From CBDCUQ01 sp965222835 (GTDB lineage Bacteria > Pseudomonadota > Alphaproteobacteria > Rhizobiales > Hyphomicrobiaceae), in contig CBDCUQ010000004.1 of assembly GCA_965222835.1 (NCBI GenBank), positions 124,001 to 188,000 on the forward strand: DNA of 64,000 nt. The letters run 5' to 3'. A program made the position numbers and the translations under genes. This document shows, piece by piece, positions 1-8,917 of this stretch. A model generated the notes under the pieces. That model saw nothing but the letters and a program-made list of their open reading frames with translations. It was not told where the DNA came from and made no database searches. Within the stretch, counting starts at the first letter, position 1, and each line of letters opens with the position of its first letter.

Positions 1-669
1 AGTGCTTTGGCTGTTTCCAGCGAGGAAGAGCGGCGGCTTGGCGTAACTGTGATGGACTTCGGTGCAGGCACAACTACGCTTGCACAATATGCAGAGGGCC
101 GTTTGGTGCGGGTGGAGGCGGTTCCGGCGGGCGGCGGACTCGTTACCTACGACATCGCGCACACCTTGCATACGCCACTCGAGGAAGCCGAGCGAATCAA
201 AGCACTTTATGGCACACTCGTCACTGCTCCGTCGGATGAGCATGAGCACTTTTCTTATTCCGTTGCAGGGGATGAGGGGGGTGACGTGCACACGACGACG
301 AAGGCGTATCTGGCGCGGATCATTTGCTCGCGTATGGCGGCTGTTCTGGACCTTGTCGGTGAACGAGCCGACGGCGCACTCGGGGGCCGGTCGACCGGCG
401 CGAGGGTGGTGATCACAGGTGGCGCCAGCGAGATGACAGGAATGGCCGACTTTGTGTCGAGCCGTTTCGGGGTTTCAGTTCGTGTGGGGCGACCTCAGCC
501 GATGCCCGGGCTGCCGCCGCTCGCTCTCAGTCCGCAGTTCTCCGTTGCGACCGGTTTGCTCAAAGCCGCCGCGGCATCCAGTGAAAGCGTTGTGGCGTTG
601 GCCACCGGGCCAGGAGCTCAGGCGAGCTACCTTGAACGGGTTGGAAAGTGGCTGAAGGACGGATTCTAG
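1..669 (+). CDS. ftsA: Cell division protein FtsA, 3' part (5' end outside window)
   Basis: This is the C-terminal half of the actin-like ATPase that anchors FtsZ to the membrane and recruits later divisome proteins. The frame is open from the first base, so the gene is cut by the window edge. Visible family features are the second phosphate-binding motif (VMDFGAGTTTLAQY), the adenosine-type motif (RVVITGGASEMTGM) and the final strand followed by a C-terminal helix rich in small residues. The stop lies 59 bases before the preferred ftsZ start. The ftsA-ftsZ order is standard for the dcw cluster in alphaproteobacteria. The identification rests on motifs plus context and is secure; only the N-terminal domains cannot be judged. 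Confidence 0.95.
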   Translation, partial: SALAVSSEEERRLGVTVMDFGAGTTTLAQYAEGRLVRVEAVPAGGGLVTYDIAHTLHTPLEEAERIKALYGTLVTAPSDEHEHFSYSVAGDEGGDVHTTTKAYLARIICSRMAAVLDLVGERADGALGGRSTGARVVITGGASEMTGMADFVSSRFGVSVRVGRPQPMPGLPPLALSPQFSVATGLLKAAAASSESVVALATGPGAQASYLERVGKWLKDGF

Positions 670-728
670 ATCGTGAGTATGCGACACAAGCCGATGGCGA
701 AGCGCGCAACGAAAAATCGAGGTGCACC

Positions 729-2492
729 GTGAAACCTGCTGTGATCCCTGAGGCTGAGAGCTCGACGACCGGTAAACCGGACCCAGCGAAATATGCGGAT
801 TTGAGACCGCGCATCACTGTGGTCGGTATTGGTGGGGCAGGCTGTAACGCCATCAACAATATGATCAGCTCCGGGCTTTCCGGTGTTGATTTCGTCGTCG
901 CGAACACGGATGCGCAATCGTTGGCAGCTTCGAGCGCCGAGTTCCGGTTGCAGCTTGGCGTACGCCTGACCGAAGGCCTTGGTGCAGGCTCGAAACCCGA
1001 GATCGGGCAGGCCGCGGCCGAAGAGGCCGTCGAAGACATCAAGAAGCAGGTGGCCGGTTCGCATATGGTCTTCATTGCTGCTGGCATGGGCGGCGGTACG
1101 GGGACCGGTGCGTCGAGCGTCATCGCACGCACTGCCAAAGAGCTTGGCATCTTGACTGTTGGCGTCGTGACCAAGCCGTTCCAATTCGAAGGCGTGCGTC
1201 GGCAAAGGATTGCCGAAGCCGGGATCGCCGAGCTAAAGCAGCATGTCGATACACTGATCGTCATTCCTAACCAAAATCTCTTCCGTGTCGCCAACGAGCG
1301 GACCACGTTCGAGGAAGCCTTCATCCTCGCCGATCAGGTGCTCTACTCCGGCGTTGCCTGCATCGTCGATCTGATCGTGAAGGACGGCCTAATTAATCTC
1401 GATTTTGCTGACGTGCGCACGGTTATGTCGGGCATGGGCACTGCGATGATGGGGACCGGTGAGGCTTCGGGCGAACGCCGGGCGATCGAAGCCGCCGAGG
1501 AAGCGATCTCGAATCCGCTTCTGGACGACGTCACACTCGACGGCGCCAAGGGGCTCTTGTTGTCGATTACCGGTGGGCGCACGCTTACGCTTTTCGAGGT
1601 CGATGAGGCTGCGAGCCGGGTCCGCGAGGAGGTCGATTCCGAAGCGAACATCATTGTTGGCGCGACATTCGATGAAACCTTGGACGAGCGCGTCAGGGTT
1701 TCGATCGTGGCATCTGGCATGGCCCGACTTGGCGAGTCGGCCCAACCGTCCGATCAGGCACAGGGGCAGGGTGTGCAGCAGAGTTTGGGGATCGGTGTAC
1801 CGTTCGATCCGAATTCCCGCGCCACACCGCCGCCTGTTCCCCGAGCTCCACGGGGACCGCAAGGCGGTCAGTCGGATGACGTCCAGCGCCGTTTGTCCCA
1901 AGCGCTTCAGCCGCCCGGCCCGGGCGGTGCGCAGGGTGAGACTGCTCTTGCGTCGGAGCAGGACGCCCCCGCAATGTGGCAGGCTCCGAACGATGTGATG
2001 ATCGAAGACGCACCGGAAGAGCCCTATTCGGCACAGCCTCATATCCAGCCGCCGCCGGTGCCTGATGCACATCCGTTTGCAACTGGTGGGGCTTCGTTCA
2101 CGCCGCGTGCACCCACCGAAATTCGGCGTCCGTTGCGGCGCATGCCTGAAGTCGACGATTTTCCCGCCGTCGGCCAGCGCGAATACCGTTCAAAGGTATT
2201 TGGTGAAGCCGGTGCTGATGTAGATGCTGCCGGCACACCGGACTGGTATTCGGATGCGCGTCCACAACGCAAAGGGTTGCTGGGGCGACTCAGCGATCGT
2301 GTGCGCGGCAATAGCGAATCAGTTGATGCTGATTCGCACGAGGACAATATGAATGTGAGTTATCCGCAGCATGACGTTGACGTAAATTCCGACGCTGCAA
2401 CCGGGACAAATCACATGCAGCACAGTGAATCCGTCAGATCACAGAACAGGCCAGAATTACCCGGTTTTATGGGGAAAAAACGTCGAATCTGA
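729..2492 (+). CDS. ftsZ: Cell division protein FtsZ
   Basis: Tubulin-like GTPase that forms the Z-ring at midcell. From the GTG at 729 the protein has 587 residues. The N-terminal GIGGAG loop is near residue 33, the tubulin signature GGGTGTG near 121-127, and the T7 loop reads NLDFADVRTVM. A long Pro/Gln/Ala-rich linker (about residues 325-570) leads to a basic C-terminal tail ending LPGFMGKKRRI, the site expected to bind FtsA. Such long linkers are typical of alphaproteobacterial FtsZ. GTG 729 is preferred because GAGG lies 6 bases upstream and the product then starts like its relatives. An in-frame ATG at 648 would overlap ftsA by 22 bases and add 27 residues, and cannot be excluded. Confidence 0.96.
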   Translation: MKPAVIPEAESSTTGKPDPAKYADLRPRITVVGIGGAGCNAINNMISSGLSGVDFVVANTDAQSLAASSAEFRLQLGVRLTEGLGAGSKPEIGQAAAEEAVEDIKKQVAGSHMVFIAAGMGGGTGTGASSVIARTAKELGILTVGVVTKPFQFEGVRRQRIAEAGIAELKQHVDTLIVIPNQNLFRVANERTTFEEAFILADQVLYSGVACIVDLIVKDGLINLDFADVRTVMSGMGTAMMGTGEASGERRAIEAAEEAISNPLLDDVTLDGAKGLLLSITGGRTLTLFEVDEAASRVREEVDSEANIIVGATFDETLDERVRVSIVASGMARLGESAQPSDQAQGQGVQQSLGIGVPFDPNSRATPPPVPRAPRGPQGGQSDDVQRRLSQALQPPGPGGAQGETALASEQDAPAMWQAPNDVMIEDAPEEPYSAQPHIQPPPVPDAHPFATGGASFTPRAPTEIRRPLRRMPEVDDFPAVGQREYRSKVFGEAGADVDAAGTPDWYSDARPQRKGLLGRLSDRVRGNSESVDADSHEDNMNVSYPQHDVDVNSDAATGTNHMQHSESVRSQNRPELPGFMGKKRRI

Positions 2493-2774
2493 CGTTCGAT
2501 TTTTTTGGATTGTGCGCAAGATTTTTCGATGATGCAACGGCGTAACACAATGTAAGAAAGCGTGATTTGTCCCATCCGAGCGACACGACTATCGTTTCAT
2601 TAACGGCCACGGTCGTTCGACTTCCAGGGCTTCAGACGAGCTCCAATCTAGAGCAACACTGAAGCGGTGAAACGTAAAGAATAGGAAGCGACGATTGACG
2701 GGTGGGGGTGGCTAGCTGCGGCGTCCAAAGCGGATGCAGGCTAGCCGGAAACGGGATCGAGGGACGGCGCAATA

Positions 2775-3710
2775 ATGTCGAACCGATTTATGGGTGCACG
2801 ACAGACGACGATTGCTCGAGAGATCGAGCTTGAAGGAACTGGAGTGCATAGTGGGGCGCCTGTCTCGTTGGTGCTCCACCCAGCGGAAGCCGATACAGGC
2901 ATCCGTTTTGTTGTCACCAAACGCGGGCGAGTCATTGCCGATATTCCTGCCAAATCCGATAACGTCAAAAATCTCACACTCTGTACAGTCATAGGCGATA
3001 ATGCTGGCGTCACGATCAGCACCGTAGAACACCTTCTCGCCGCTCTTTTCGGCCTCTCCATCGACAACTGCATCATCGAAATCGACAGCAAGGAAGTGCC
3101 GATCATGGACGGCAGCTCCGCGCCGTTCGTCGAAGCACTCGACGAGGCCGGCGTGACCGAGCTCGGCGCACCTCGCAAGTTCCTCAAGGTTTTGAAGCCG
3201 ATCCGTGTTGAGGACGGGGCTTGCTGGGGTGAGATTGCGCCCCATACGGGCTTCCATCTCGATATTGAGATCGATTTCGAAAGCCCCGTCGTCGGACGGC
3301 AGCATCTGGCATTGGAAATGAGCCCGAGCGTGTTTCGCAGCGAAGTTGCCCGGGCTCGCACGTTTGGTTTCATGAGCGACGTCGAGCGGCTTTGGAAGGC
3401 AGGTTTGGCGCTTGGTGCAAACCTGACCAACACGATCGCGATTGGTGATGGGCGAATTATGAACCGTGAGGGTCTGCGCGATCCGCTTGAGTTCGTCCGG
3501 CACAAAATGCTCGATGCTGTTGGTGATTTGAGCCTCGCTGGGCTTCCCGTACTCGGGGCTTATCGTTCGGTTCGCGGCGGCCACCGCCTCAACTCGAGCG
3601 TTCTTCAGGCGCTCTATGCCGACCCGTCCGCCTGGATGATTGTGCAGGCGCCGCGGGTTCGCGAAGTCGTGCCACACGGCTTGGAGCTTGCCGTCGCTGC
3701 CGGCGAGTAG
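2775..3710 (+). CDS. lpxC: UDP-3-O-acyl-N-acetylglucosamine deacetylase LpxC
   Basis: Zinc enzyme for the committed second step of lipid A synthesis, removing the acetyl group from UDP-3-O-acyl-GlcNAc in the cytoplasm. The protein has 311 residues, normal for the family. The zinc ligands expected from E. coli H79, H238 and D242 appear as H86 (in TVEHLLAAL), H243 and D247 (in VRHKMLDAVGD). The catalytic histidine appears as H270 in GGHRLNSS. It follows ftsZ after a 282-base gap, as in many alphaproteobacteria, and precedes bamD. A purine-rich GAGGGA lies about 12 bases before the ATG, slightly far for a ribosome site. Nothing unusual is seen in the catalytic core. Confidence 0.97.
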   Translation: MSNRFMGARQTTIAREIELEGTGVHSGAPVSLVLHPAEADTGIRFVVTKRGRVIADIPAKSDNVKNLTLCTVIGDNAGVTISTVEHLLAALFGLSIDNCIIEIDSKEVPIMDGSSAPFVEALDEAGVTELGAPRKFLKVLKPIRVEDGACWGEIAPHTGFHLDIEIDFESPVVGRQHLALEMSPSVFRSEVARARTFGFMSDVERLWKAGLALGANLTNTIAIGDGRIMNREGLRDPLEFVRHKMLDAVGDLSLAGLPVLGAYRSVRGGHRLNSSVLQALYADPSAWMIVQAPRVREVVPHGLELAVAAGE

Positions 3711-3787
3711 ATAAGCCGCTACCTGAATTCTCAACTGTGGGGTGCTCAGATGGGGCCGGCGCTCGCTTTTGTTTGGCCCCTAGGCCT

Positions 3788-3809
3788 TTGAATTTGGGCC
3801 AAAATTCAA
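3788..3809. promoter_or_regulatory. Perfect 8-bp inverted repeat upstream of bamD
   Basis: TTGAATTT and AAATTCAA form perfect 8-base arms around the 6-base spacer GGGCCA. The site lies in the 235-base gap between lpxC and bamD, about 137 bases before the bamD start. It is AT-rich in a GC-rich genome and shaped like a dimeric repressor operator. No T-run follows, so it is not a classical terminator. The binding protein is unknown. Confidence 0.35.
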
Positions 3810-3945
3810 CATAATGTGCCGATAGCGTCACCCACAGGGTGTGGTCCGGTCTCCGCTATCGCGGCGCCCGACTCGTATGCTATTTGATGCTTGATCGGGC
3901 GCGGGTTGACGAGCCCCGGGGGAGCAACAAGGGATAAGTTGGATC

Positions 3946-4803
3946 ATGCGCGGTTGGCGTTCCAGCGTTCGAAGGGTAGCGTGTGCCGCTGCTGCGATGT
4001 CGATCGCAGCGCTCGCCGGATGCGCATCTTCTGCGGATCTGACGACCGCTATCAACACCGATCCTCCCGAAAAGATGTATGCGGAGGCGGACGGCTATAT
4101 GAGCAGCGGCGACTTCGAAGATGCCGCCAAGAAGTTCGAAGACCTTGATCGGTCGCACCCTTACGCGCCGGAAGCGCGGCGGGCCATCGTGTTGGCCGCC
4201 TACGCCTATTACAAAGCGGGTAAGACTCCCGAAGCTATTGCATCGGCTGAGCGGTACACCGTCATGCATCCCGGTACGAAGGATGCGGCGCTTGCGCATC
4301 ATATTATCGCTTCGGCTTACTTCGATCAGATGCGCTTGCCGAACCGGGATCAGACGGCGACCCGCAAGGCGCTCGAACAGCTCAAGATTCTGCGAAGCCG
4401 CTATCCCGACAGTGAATATGCCAAGATGGCGGCCAACCGGATCCGGCTTGCCGAGGACAATCTCGCTGCGCAGGAGATGGAAGTCGGCCGCTATTATCTC
4501 AAGCAAAAGAACTATCCAGGCGCGATCAATCGCTTCAAGACTGTGGTCAAGAATTATCAAACGACGGCGCATGTCGAGGAAGCGCTCATGCGACTCACTG
4601 AATGCTATATGGCGCTGGGCGTGGTCAATGAAGCGCAGACGGCGGCGGCGGTGCTTGGTCACAACTTCCCCGAGTCGAAATGGTACAAGCAGGCGTATGC
4701 GCTCCTGGCCTCGGGCGGCGTTGGGCCGCGTGAGGATAGCGGAAGCTGGATTTCCAAGGCTTGGCAGAGCCTGCCCTCACTAGGTCTGGGTGGTCCGACG
4801 TAA
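3946..4803 (+). CDS. bamD: Outer membrane assembly lipoprotein BamD
   Basis: Essential lipoprotein of the BAM complex, which folds beta-barrel proteins into the outer membrane. The product has 285 residues with a basic N-terminus, a hydrophobic stretch and the lipobox LAGC (Cys26), so it should be exported by Sec and lipidated. The rest is helical and contains TPR-like pairs (YMSSGDFEDAAKKFEDLDRSHP; YYLKQKNYPGAINRFKTVV) as in the YfiO/ComL family. The start is supported by AAGGGA upstream. It sits between lpxC and ligA; recN, which usually follows bamD in this class, is not here. Assignment by family resemblance and synteny is strong. Confidence 0.93.
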   Translation: MRGWRSSVRRVACAAAAMSIAALAGCASSADLTTAINTDPPEKMYAEADGYMSSGDFEDAAKKFEDLDRSHPYAPEARRAIVLAAYAYYKAGKTPEAIASAERYTVMHPGTKDAALAHHIIASAYFDQMRLPNRDQTATRKALEQLKILRSRYPDSEYAKMAANRIRLAEDNLAAQEMEVGRYYLKQKNYPGAINRFKTVVKNYQTTAHVEEALMRLTECYMALGVVNEAQTAAAVLGHNFPESKWYKQAYALLASGGVGPREDSGSWISKAWQSLPSLGLGGPT

Positions 4804-4804
4804 G

Positions 4805-4823
4805 CCGCATCTCGTGCGGTTTT
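4805..4823 (+). terminator. Weak terminator-like hairpin after bamD
   Basis: CCGCA and TGCGG pair across a TCTCG loop and are followed directly by TTTT, two bases after the bamD stop. The stem is only five base pairs, so it may terminate only partly. Confidence 0.4.
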
Positions 4824-5051
4824 CCGTCTGTCTGCGAGCGCCCGCCTGACGTGCCGGCGTATCCATGCAGGAAAGCTTCGTTGCCCTTTTCTTGATTGCT
4901 GGGGATATCAGCACGCTATCGGACTGATGGTGGGCTTTCATGCGTTACATCGCTCGCCTGTCCGTCGTCGCAGTTTCCACGTTCGCGTGTGGAGAGGTAG
5001 GCTGAGTGGCGGAGAGGGCAGCAACGGGATTTCCAGGCGAGCGGCATTAGG

Positions 5052-7424
5052 ATGGGCAAAAAGAACACAGCCGGCATTCCCGTCGAGGCGCTCTCGGAGG
5101 CGGATGCGCGCGCAGAGCTTAAGCGCCTTGCTAGCGAGATCGCCCAACACGACAAGCTTTATTATCAGTCGGATGCGCCGAAAATTTCGGATGCCGACTA
5201 TGATGCGCTGCGTCAGCGCAACGAACGTATCGAGGCCCGTTTTCCGGATTTGGTTCGTGCAGATAGCCCGACGCATCGGGTGGGTGCTACGCCTGTCGAC
5301 GCGTTCGGCAAGGTCAAGCATCGGGTGCCGATGCTTTCTCTTGGCAATGCCTTCACAGACGCCGATGTCGCTGATTTCGCCCGGCGGGTGCGCCGGTTTC
5401 TCGGATTTTCGGAGGACGAGGATCTTGCTTTCACGGCCGAGCCGAAGATCGATGGTCTTTCCATTTCGATCCGCTACGAAAAGGGGCGGCTTGTCGAAGC
5501 CGCGACGCGCGGAGACGGTGCGGAGGGCGAGAACGTCACCGAAAACGTGAAGACCGTTCGCGACATTCCCAAGGTTCTGCGCGGAAAGGGTCTGCCCGAG
5601 GTCGCCGAGGTGCGGGGCGAGATCTATATGGGGCACGACGATTTTGCCCGGCTCAACGCGGCTCAGGAGGCGGCCGGCGACAAGGTGTTTGCTAATCCGC
5701 GCAATGCTGCGGCCGGTTCGTTGCGTCAGCTTGATTCTAGCATCACGGCCAAACGGCCGCTGCGCTTCTTTGCGTATGCCTGGGGCGAAATGCCGGAACT
5801 CCCTGCCGATACGCTCACCGGTGTTGTAGCGGCTTTCAGTCGTTGGGGGCTGCCTGTAAATTCCCTGATGACGCTCACACATAGCGTCGAGGAGATGCTT
5901 GCCTATTACAATCGGATTGCGGACCAGCGTGCTTCTCTCGGCTACGACATCGATGGTGTTGTCTACAAAGTCGATCGGCTTGACCTGCAGGACCGGCTGG
6001 GTTTCGTTTCGCGCAGTCCGCGCTGGGCGACTGCGCATAAGTTTCCGGCTGAACAGGCGACGACTGTTTTGAATGCCATTGAAATCCAGGTGGGGCGCAC
6101 GGGCGCGCTCACCCCCGTTGCGAAGCTTCAGCCTGTCACGGTCGGTGGCGTGGTCGTGTCGAATGCAACGCTGCATAATGAAGACGAGATCGCGCGCAAG
6201 GACATTCGGGTTAGTGACACCGTCGTCGTCCAGCGGGCCGGTGATGTTATCCCGCAGGTGGTACGCGTCCTTAAGGAAAAGCGGCGCAAAGGCGCTCGCC
6301 GCTATAAATTTCCGGAAACGTGCCCGGTTTGCGAGAGCGCTGCGGTACGCGAAGCGGATGATGCAGGTGAGGAAGACGTGGTGCGCCGCTGTACCGGCGG
6401 TCTCATTTGTGCGGCTCAGGCCAAAGAGCGATTGAAGCATTTCGCGTCCCGCCTCGCCTTCGATATCGAGGGGCTGGGCGCTGAGCGTATTGAATTGTTT
6501 TTCGATGAAGGGCTTATCCGGACGCCTGCCGACATCTTCACGCTCAAGAGGCGTGATGAGGCGGCAGATGAGCGTCTCAAGGATCGCGAGGGTTTCGGCG
6601 AAAAGTCCGCCGAAAATCTCTTCAGGGCGATTGATGCGCGCCGGACGATTTCGCTTGATCGGTTTTTGTTTGCACTTGGCATCCGACATGTCGGGGAGAC
6701 GACGGCAAAGGATATCGCAAAGGCGTTTTTGACGCTGGCGAACGTGGAGACGGCAGTTCGGCGTGCGGCTGAAGATCAGCCAGGGCCGAATTTCAGGCGC
6801 CTTGTCAGTCTCAAGGGGGTCGGTCCCAAGACCGCCGAAGCCATCATGGATCGGGCGGCCGTTCTTGGCCAAGAAAAGGACGATCTCTTTTCAGCTGAGG
6901 CGGAAGGGTTGGAGCGGTTTGAGGCGATGAAGGGTGTGCGTTCAGGCGCGCTCGATGCGCTTCAAGCGGCATTTGAAAGCACCGAGGAGGCGATGAATGT
7001 TGCGCGCGCGGGGGCGCGGGAGAAGCCTGGCGAAGGTTACAAGGAGTTTGCTGCTCTTTCGGGGATCGGTGAGGTCGTGGCCGATGAACTCATCGCCTTC
7101 TTCACCGAGCCGCACAACAAGAAGGCCGTTGCGGCATTGCTCGATGAGGTGACGGTTGAACCCTTCGAGCGTCCGCAAGCCCGTCGATCGGCGGTCACTG
7201 GAAAGACGGTCGTCTTTACCGGCAGCCTTGAGCTTATGACGCGCACGGAAGCCAAGGCTCAAGCGGAATGGTTGGGGGCTAAAGTTGCCGGGTCCGTGTC
7301 AAAAAAAACCGACTACGTGGTGGCGGGCGCCGATGCAGGTTCCAAACTCAATAAGGCCCGTGACCTTGGCGTCACCGTCCTGACCGAAGAGGTTTGGCTC
7401 GACATGATCGGGCACAAGGGCTGA
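5052..7424 (+). CDS. ligA: NAD-dependent DNA ligase LigA
   Basis: Seals nicks in DNA during replication and repair using NAD+ as adenylate donor. The protein has 790 residues, longer than the E. coli enzyme (671) but usual for alphaproteobacteria, which carry an extra segment near the helix-hairpin-helix region. Visible domains in order: Ia with the tyrosine-containing HDKLYYQSDAPKISD segment; the nucleotidyltransferase domain with the adenylated lysine in KIDG (K132); the OB fold; a four-cysteine zinc finger starting CPVC; helix-hairpin-helix repeats (LKGVGPKTAEAIM, LSGIGEVVADELI); and a C-terminal BRCT domain from about residue 710. It converges on a glycosyltransferase gene, with only five bases between the stop codons. 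Confidence 0.97.
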   Translation: MGKKNTAGIPVEALSEADARAELKRLASEIAQHDKLYYQSDAPKISDADYDALRQRNERIEARFPDLVRADSPTHRVGATPVDAFGKVKHRVPMLSLGNAFTDADVADFARRVRRFLGFSEDEDLAFTAEPKIDGLSISIRYEKGRLVEAATRGDGAEGENVTENVKTVRDIPKVLRGKGLPEVAEVRGEIYMGHDDFARLNAAQEAAGDKVFANPRNAAAGSLRQLDSSITAKRPLRFFAYAWGEMPELPADTLTGVVAAFSRWGLPVNSLMTLTHSVEEMLAYYNRIADQRASLGYDIDGVVYKVDRLDLQDRLGFVSRSPRWATAHKFPAEQATTVLNAIEIQVGRTGALTPVAKLQPVTVGGVVVSNATLHNEDEIARKDIRVSDTVVVQRAGDVIPQVVRVLKEKRRKGARRYKFPETCPVCESAAVREADDAGEEDVVRRCTGGLICAAQAKERLKHFASRLAFDIEGLGAERIELFFDEGLIRTPADIFTLKRRDEAADERLKDREGFGEKSAENLFRAIDARRTISLDRFLFALGIRHVGETTAKDIAKAFLTLANVETAVRRAAEDQPGPNFRRLVSLKGVGPKTAEAIMDRAAVLGQEKDDLFSAEAEGLERFEAMKGVRSGALDALQAAFESTEEAMNVARAGAREKPGEGYKEFAALSGIGEVVADELIAFFTEPHNKKAVAALLDEVTVEPFERPQARRSAVTGKTVVFTGSLELMTRTEAKAQAEWLGAKVAGSVSKKTDYVVAGADAGSKLNKARDLGVTVLTEEVWLDMIGHKG

Positions 7425-7429
7425 AGGGG

Positions 7430-8662
7430 CTATTCAGGGGACCAATCGCCTTCGACAAAGCGGACCATGTCGGGCAGGCAGCGGCTTCGAAGATCATAGC
7501 GCTCGACGATGGTTTGACGCGCGGCGTCCCGGAGCCGGCGGAAGCGATCGGGATCTGCTAAGCAGTCGACCAGCGTGTCGGACCAGGCTTTGACATCAAA
7601 AAAATCGACAAGGCGGCCGTTGATGCCGTCTTCGATGACTTCCTCGACAGGTGGCGTGCGCGAGCCGACAACAAGTGCGCCGGCGCCCATGGCTTCCAGC
7701 ATTGACCAGGACAGGACAAAGGGATAGGTGAGATAGGCGTGCACGCGAGAGACCTGCATTAGACTGACAAACTGCTCGTATGCGATGTTGCCCACGAAAT
7801 GCACGCGCGAGAGATCCAGCTTGTCCGCAACCTCATCCAAAAAGATTTGTTTCCAGGATTTTTCGCCTGGGGGACGCGTTCCATAGCTCACACCTGAGCC
7901 GCCGACGATTACGGCGACGGCATTCTTTCGCCGCGCGAGAACGTCGGGTAGCGCTCGCATAAAGATATGATAGCCGCGATAAGGCTCAAGGCTGCGATTG
8001 GCGAAGGTTAAGACTTCGTCGCCGGCCTTGAGAACGCGTTGGGTGCCGGGAATTTCGAAGGTGGCTTCGGGGTTCGGGCCCGTCCGCTCTGTGTCAATGC
8101 CATCATGAATGACTGTGATGCGGTCGCGCAGCCCTTCCGGAAAAGATTGAGCTTGCCAGTGTGTTGGCGCGAGTGCGGAATCGGCGGCGGCGAGTGCAAG
8201 CAACAGATGTGCCTGGCGCGTGCGAATGAAGAGGTCACGCGGCAAGCTCTTGCGCTGAATTTCAGGATCGAAATCCGTATCGAGACCGCGCGGACCGTAG
8301 CAGAACTCCGCATAGGCCATGATGCGTGCTTCCGGCCAAACCTCCTTCAGGTACAGACTTTCGCCCCACCCCAAATGTGCAACGACGACTTCTGGTACGT
8401 AGCCTGTCTTCTGGCGCAGGTTGTTCGCGGTTTTGGCGACGACGTCACCCCGCGTCACTTTCTCCGCGAAGTCGGTTGCCAGCCGCGGTATGCCCGGATG
8501 GGGTTTCGCGGACTCGTACGCATACTTGATAACAGGTATGGATGATCGGCGTTGATTGGACTGTACCGTTATTGCCCGAACATCATGCCCGCGTGCCTTC
8601 AACTCGGGCGCTAGGTGCAGGAATTGGCCCGGAAAGTTCTGGTGCACGAACAGAATGCGCAT
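7430..8662 (-). CDS. Glycosyltransferase, GT4-like (GT-B fold)
   Basis: Probable retaining glycosyltransferase of the GT4 superfamily, 410 residues, acting at the cytoplasmic face on a polysaccharide or glycolipid. It opens with a Rossmann-type strand (MRILFVHQNFPGQFLHLAPEL), typical of GT-B N-domains. It carries the C-domain donor site with an EX7E-like stretch (LEAMGAGALVVGSRTPPVEE). The HDGIDTERT segment and the FANRSLEPYRGYHIF motif also fit GT4 proteins. No signal peptide or membrane segment is seen. Its acceptor and donor cannot be read from sequence. It stands alone between ligA (convergent) and a gap that contains a short tandem repeat. The Shine-Dalgarno site is weak (CAGG about 11 bases away). 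Confidence 0.85.
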   Translation of the reverse strand: MRILFVHQNFPGQFLHLAPELKARGHDVRAITVQSNQRRSSIPVIKYAYESAKPHPGIPRLATDFAEKVTRGDVVAKTANNLRQKTGYVPEVVVAHLGWGESLYLKEVWPEARIMAYAEFCYGPRGLDTDFDPEIQRKSLPRDLFIRTRQAHLLLALAAADSALAPTHWQAQSFPEGLRDRITVIHDGIDTERTGPNPEATFEIPGTQRVLKAGDEVLTFANRSLEPYRGYHIFMRALPDVLARRKNAVAVIVGGSGVSYGTRPPGEKSWKQIFLDEVADKLDLSRVHFVGNIAYEQFVSLMQVSRVHAYLTYPFVLSWSMLEAMGAGALVVGSRTPPVEEVIEDGINGRLVDFFDVKAWSDTLVDCLADPDRFRRLRDAARQTIVERYDLRSRCLPDMVRFVEGDWSPE

Positions 8663-8682
8663 GCCTGAGACCTGTGGATGTC

Positions 8683-8729
8683 TTGGACCAGGTAGTTTGG
8701 GACCAGGAAATTTGGGTCAGGAATTCTGG
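8683..8729. repeat. Imperfect 15-bp tandem repeat, about 3 copies
   Basis: TTGGACCAGGTAGTT (8683-8697) is followed directly by TGGGACCAGGAAATT (8698-8712) and TGGGTCAGGAATTC (8713-8726), then a degenerate TGGGCC. It lies 21 bases upstream of the glycosyltransferase start, probably inside its leader. No protein is confidently encoded here. Confidence 0.55.
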
Positions 8730-8917
8730 GCCACGAGACATGTTTATGGCGTTCCGGGTTAACTGATTCCCAATGGCGCCTGAAACAGTCGCGCCATGGT
8801 TTCCGGTAGGTGGATCGAGCCATGATAATGCGGACATAGCCCGACGATCGGATCTGGGTCGTCCGTTTGCGATTTCGGAAAGGGTCTGGCTGCTTGGCCG
8901 TCGGGATTGCCGTCCGG

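Noticed and set aside
2712..3734. 340-residue frame antisense to lpxC
   Set aside because: Complete overlap with lpxC, whose motifs are all present; no family features on the opposite strand.
4938..6872. 644-residue reading frame antisense to ligA
   Set aside because: It lies wholly opposite a strongly supported ligA, has Arg/His-rich composition and no domains; it is an artefact of GC-rich codon structure.
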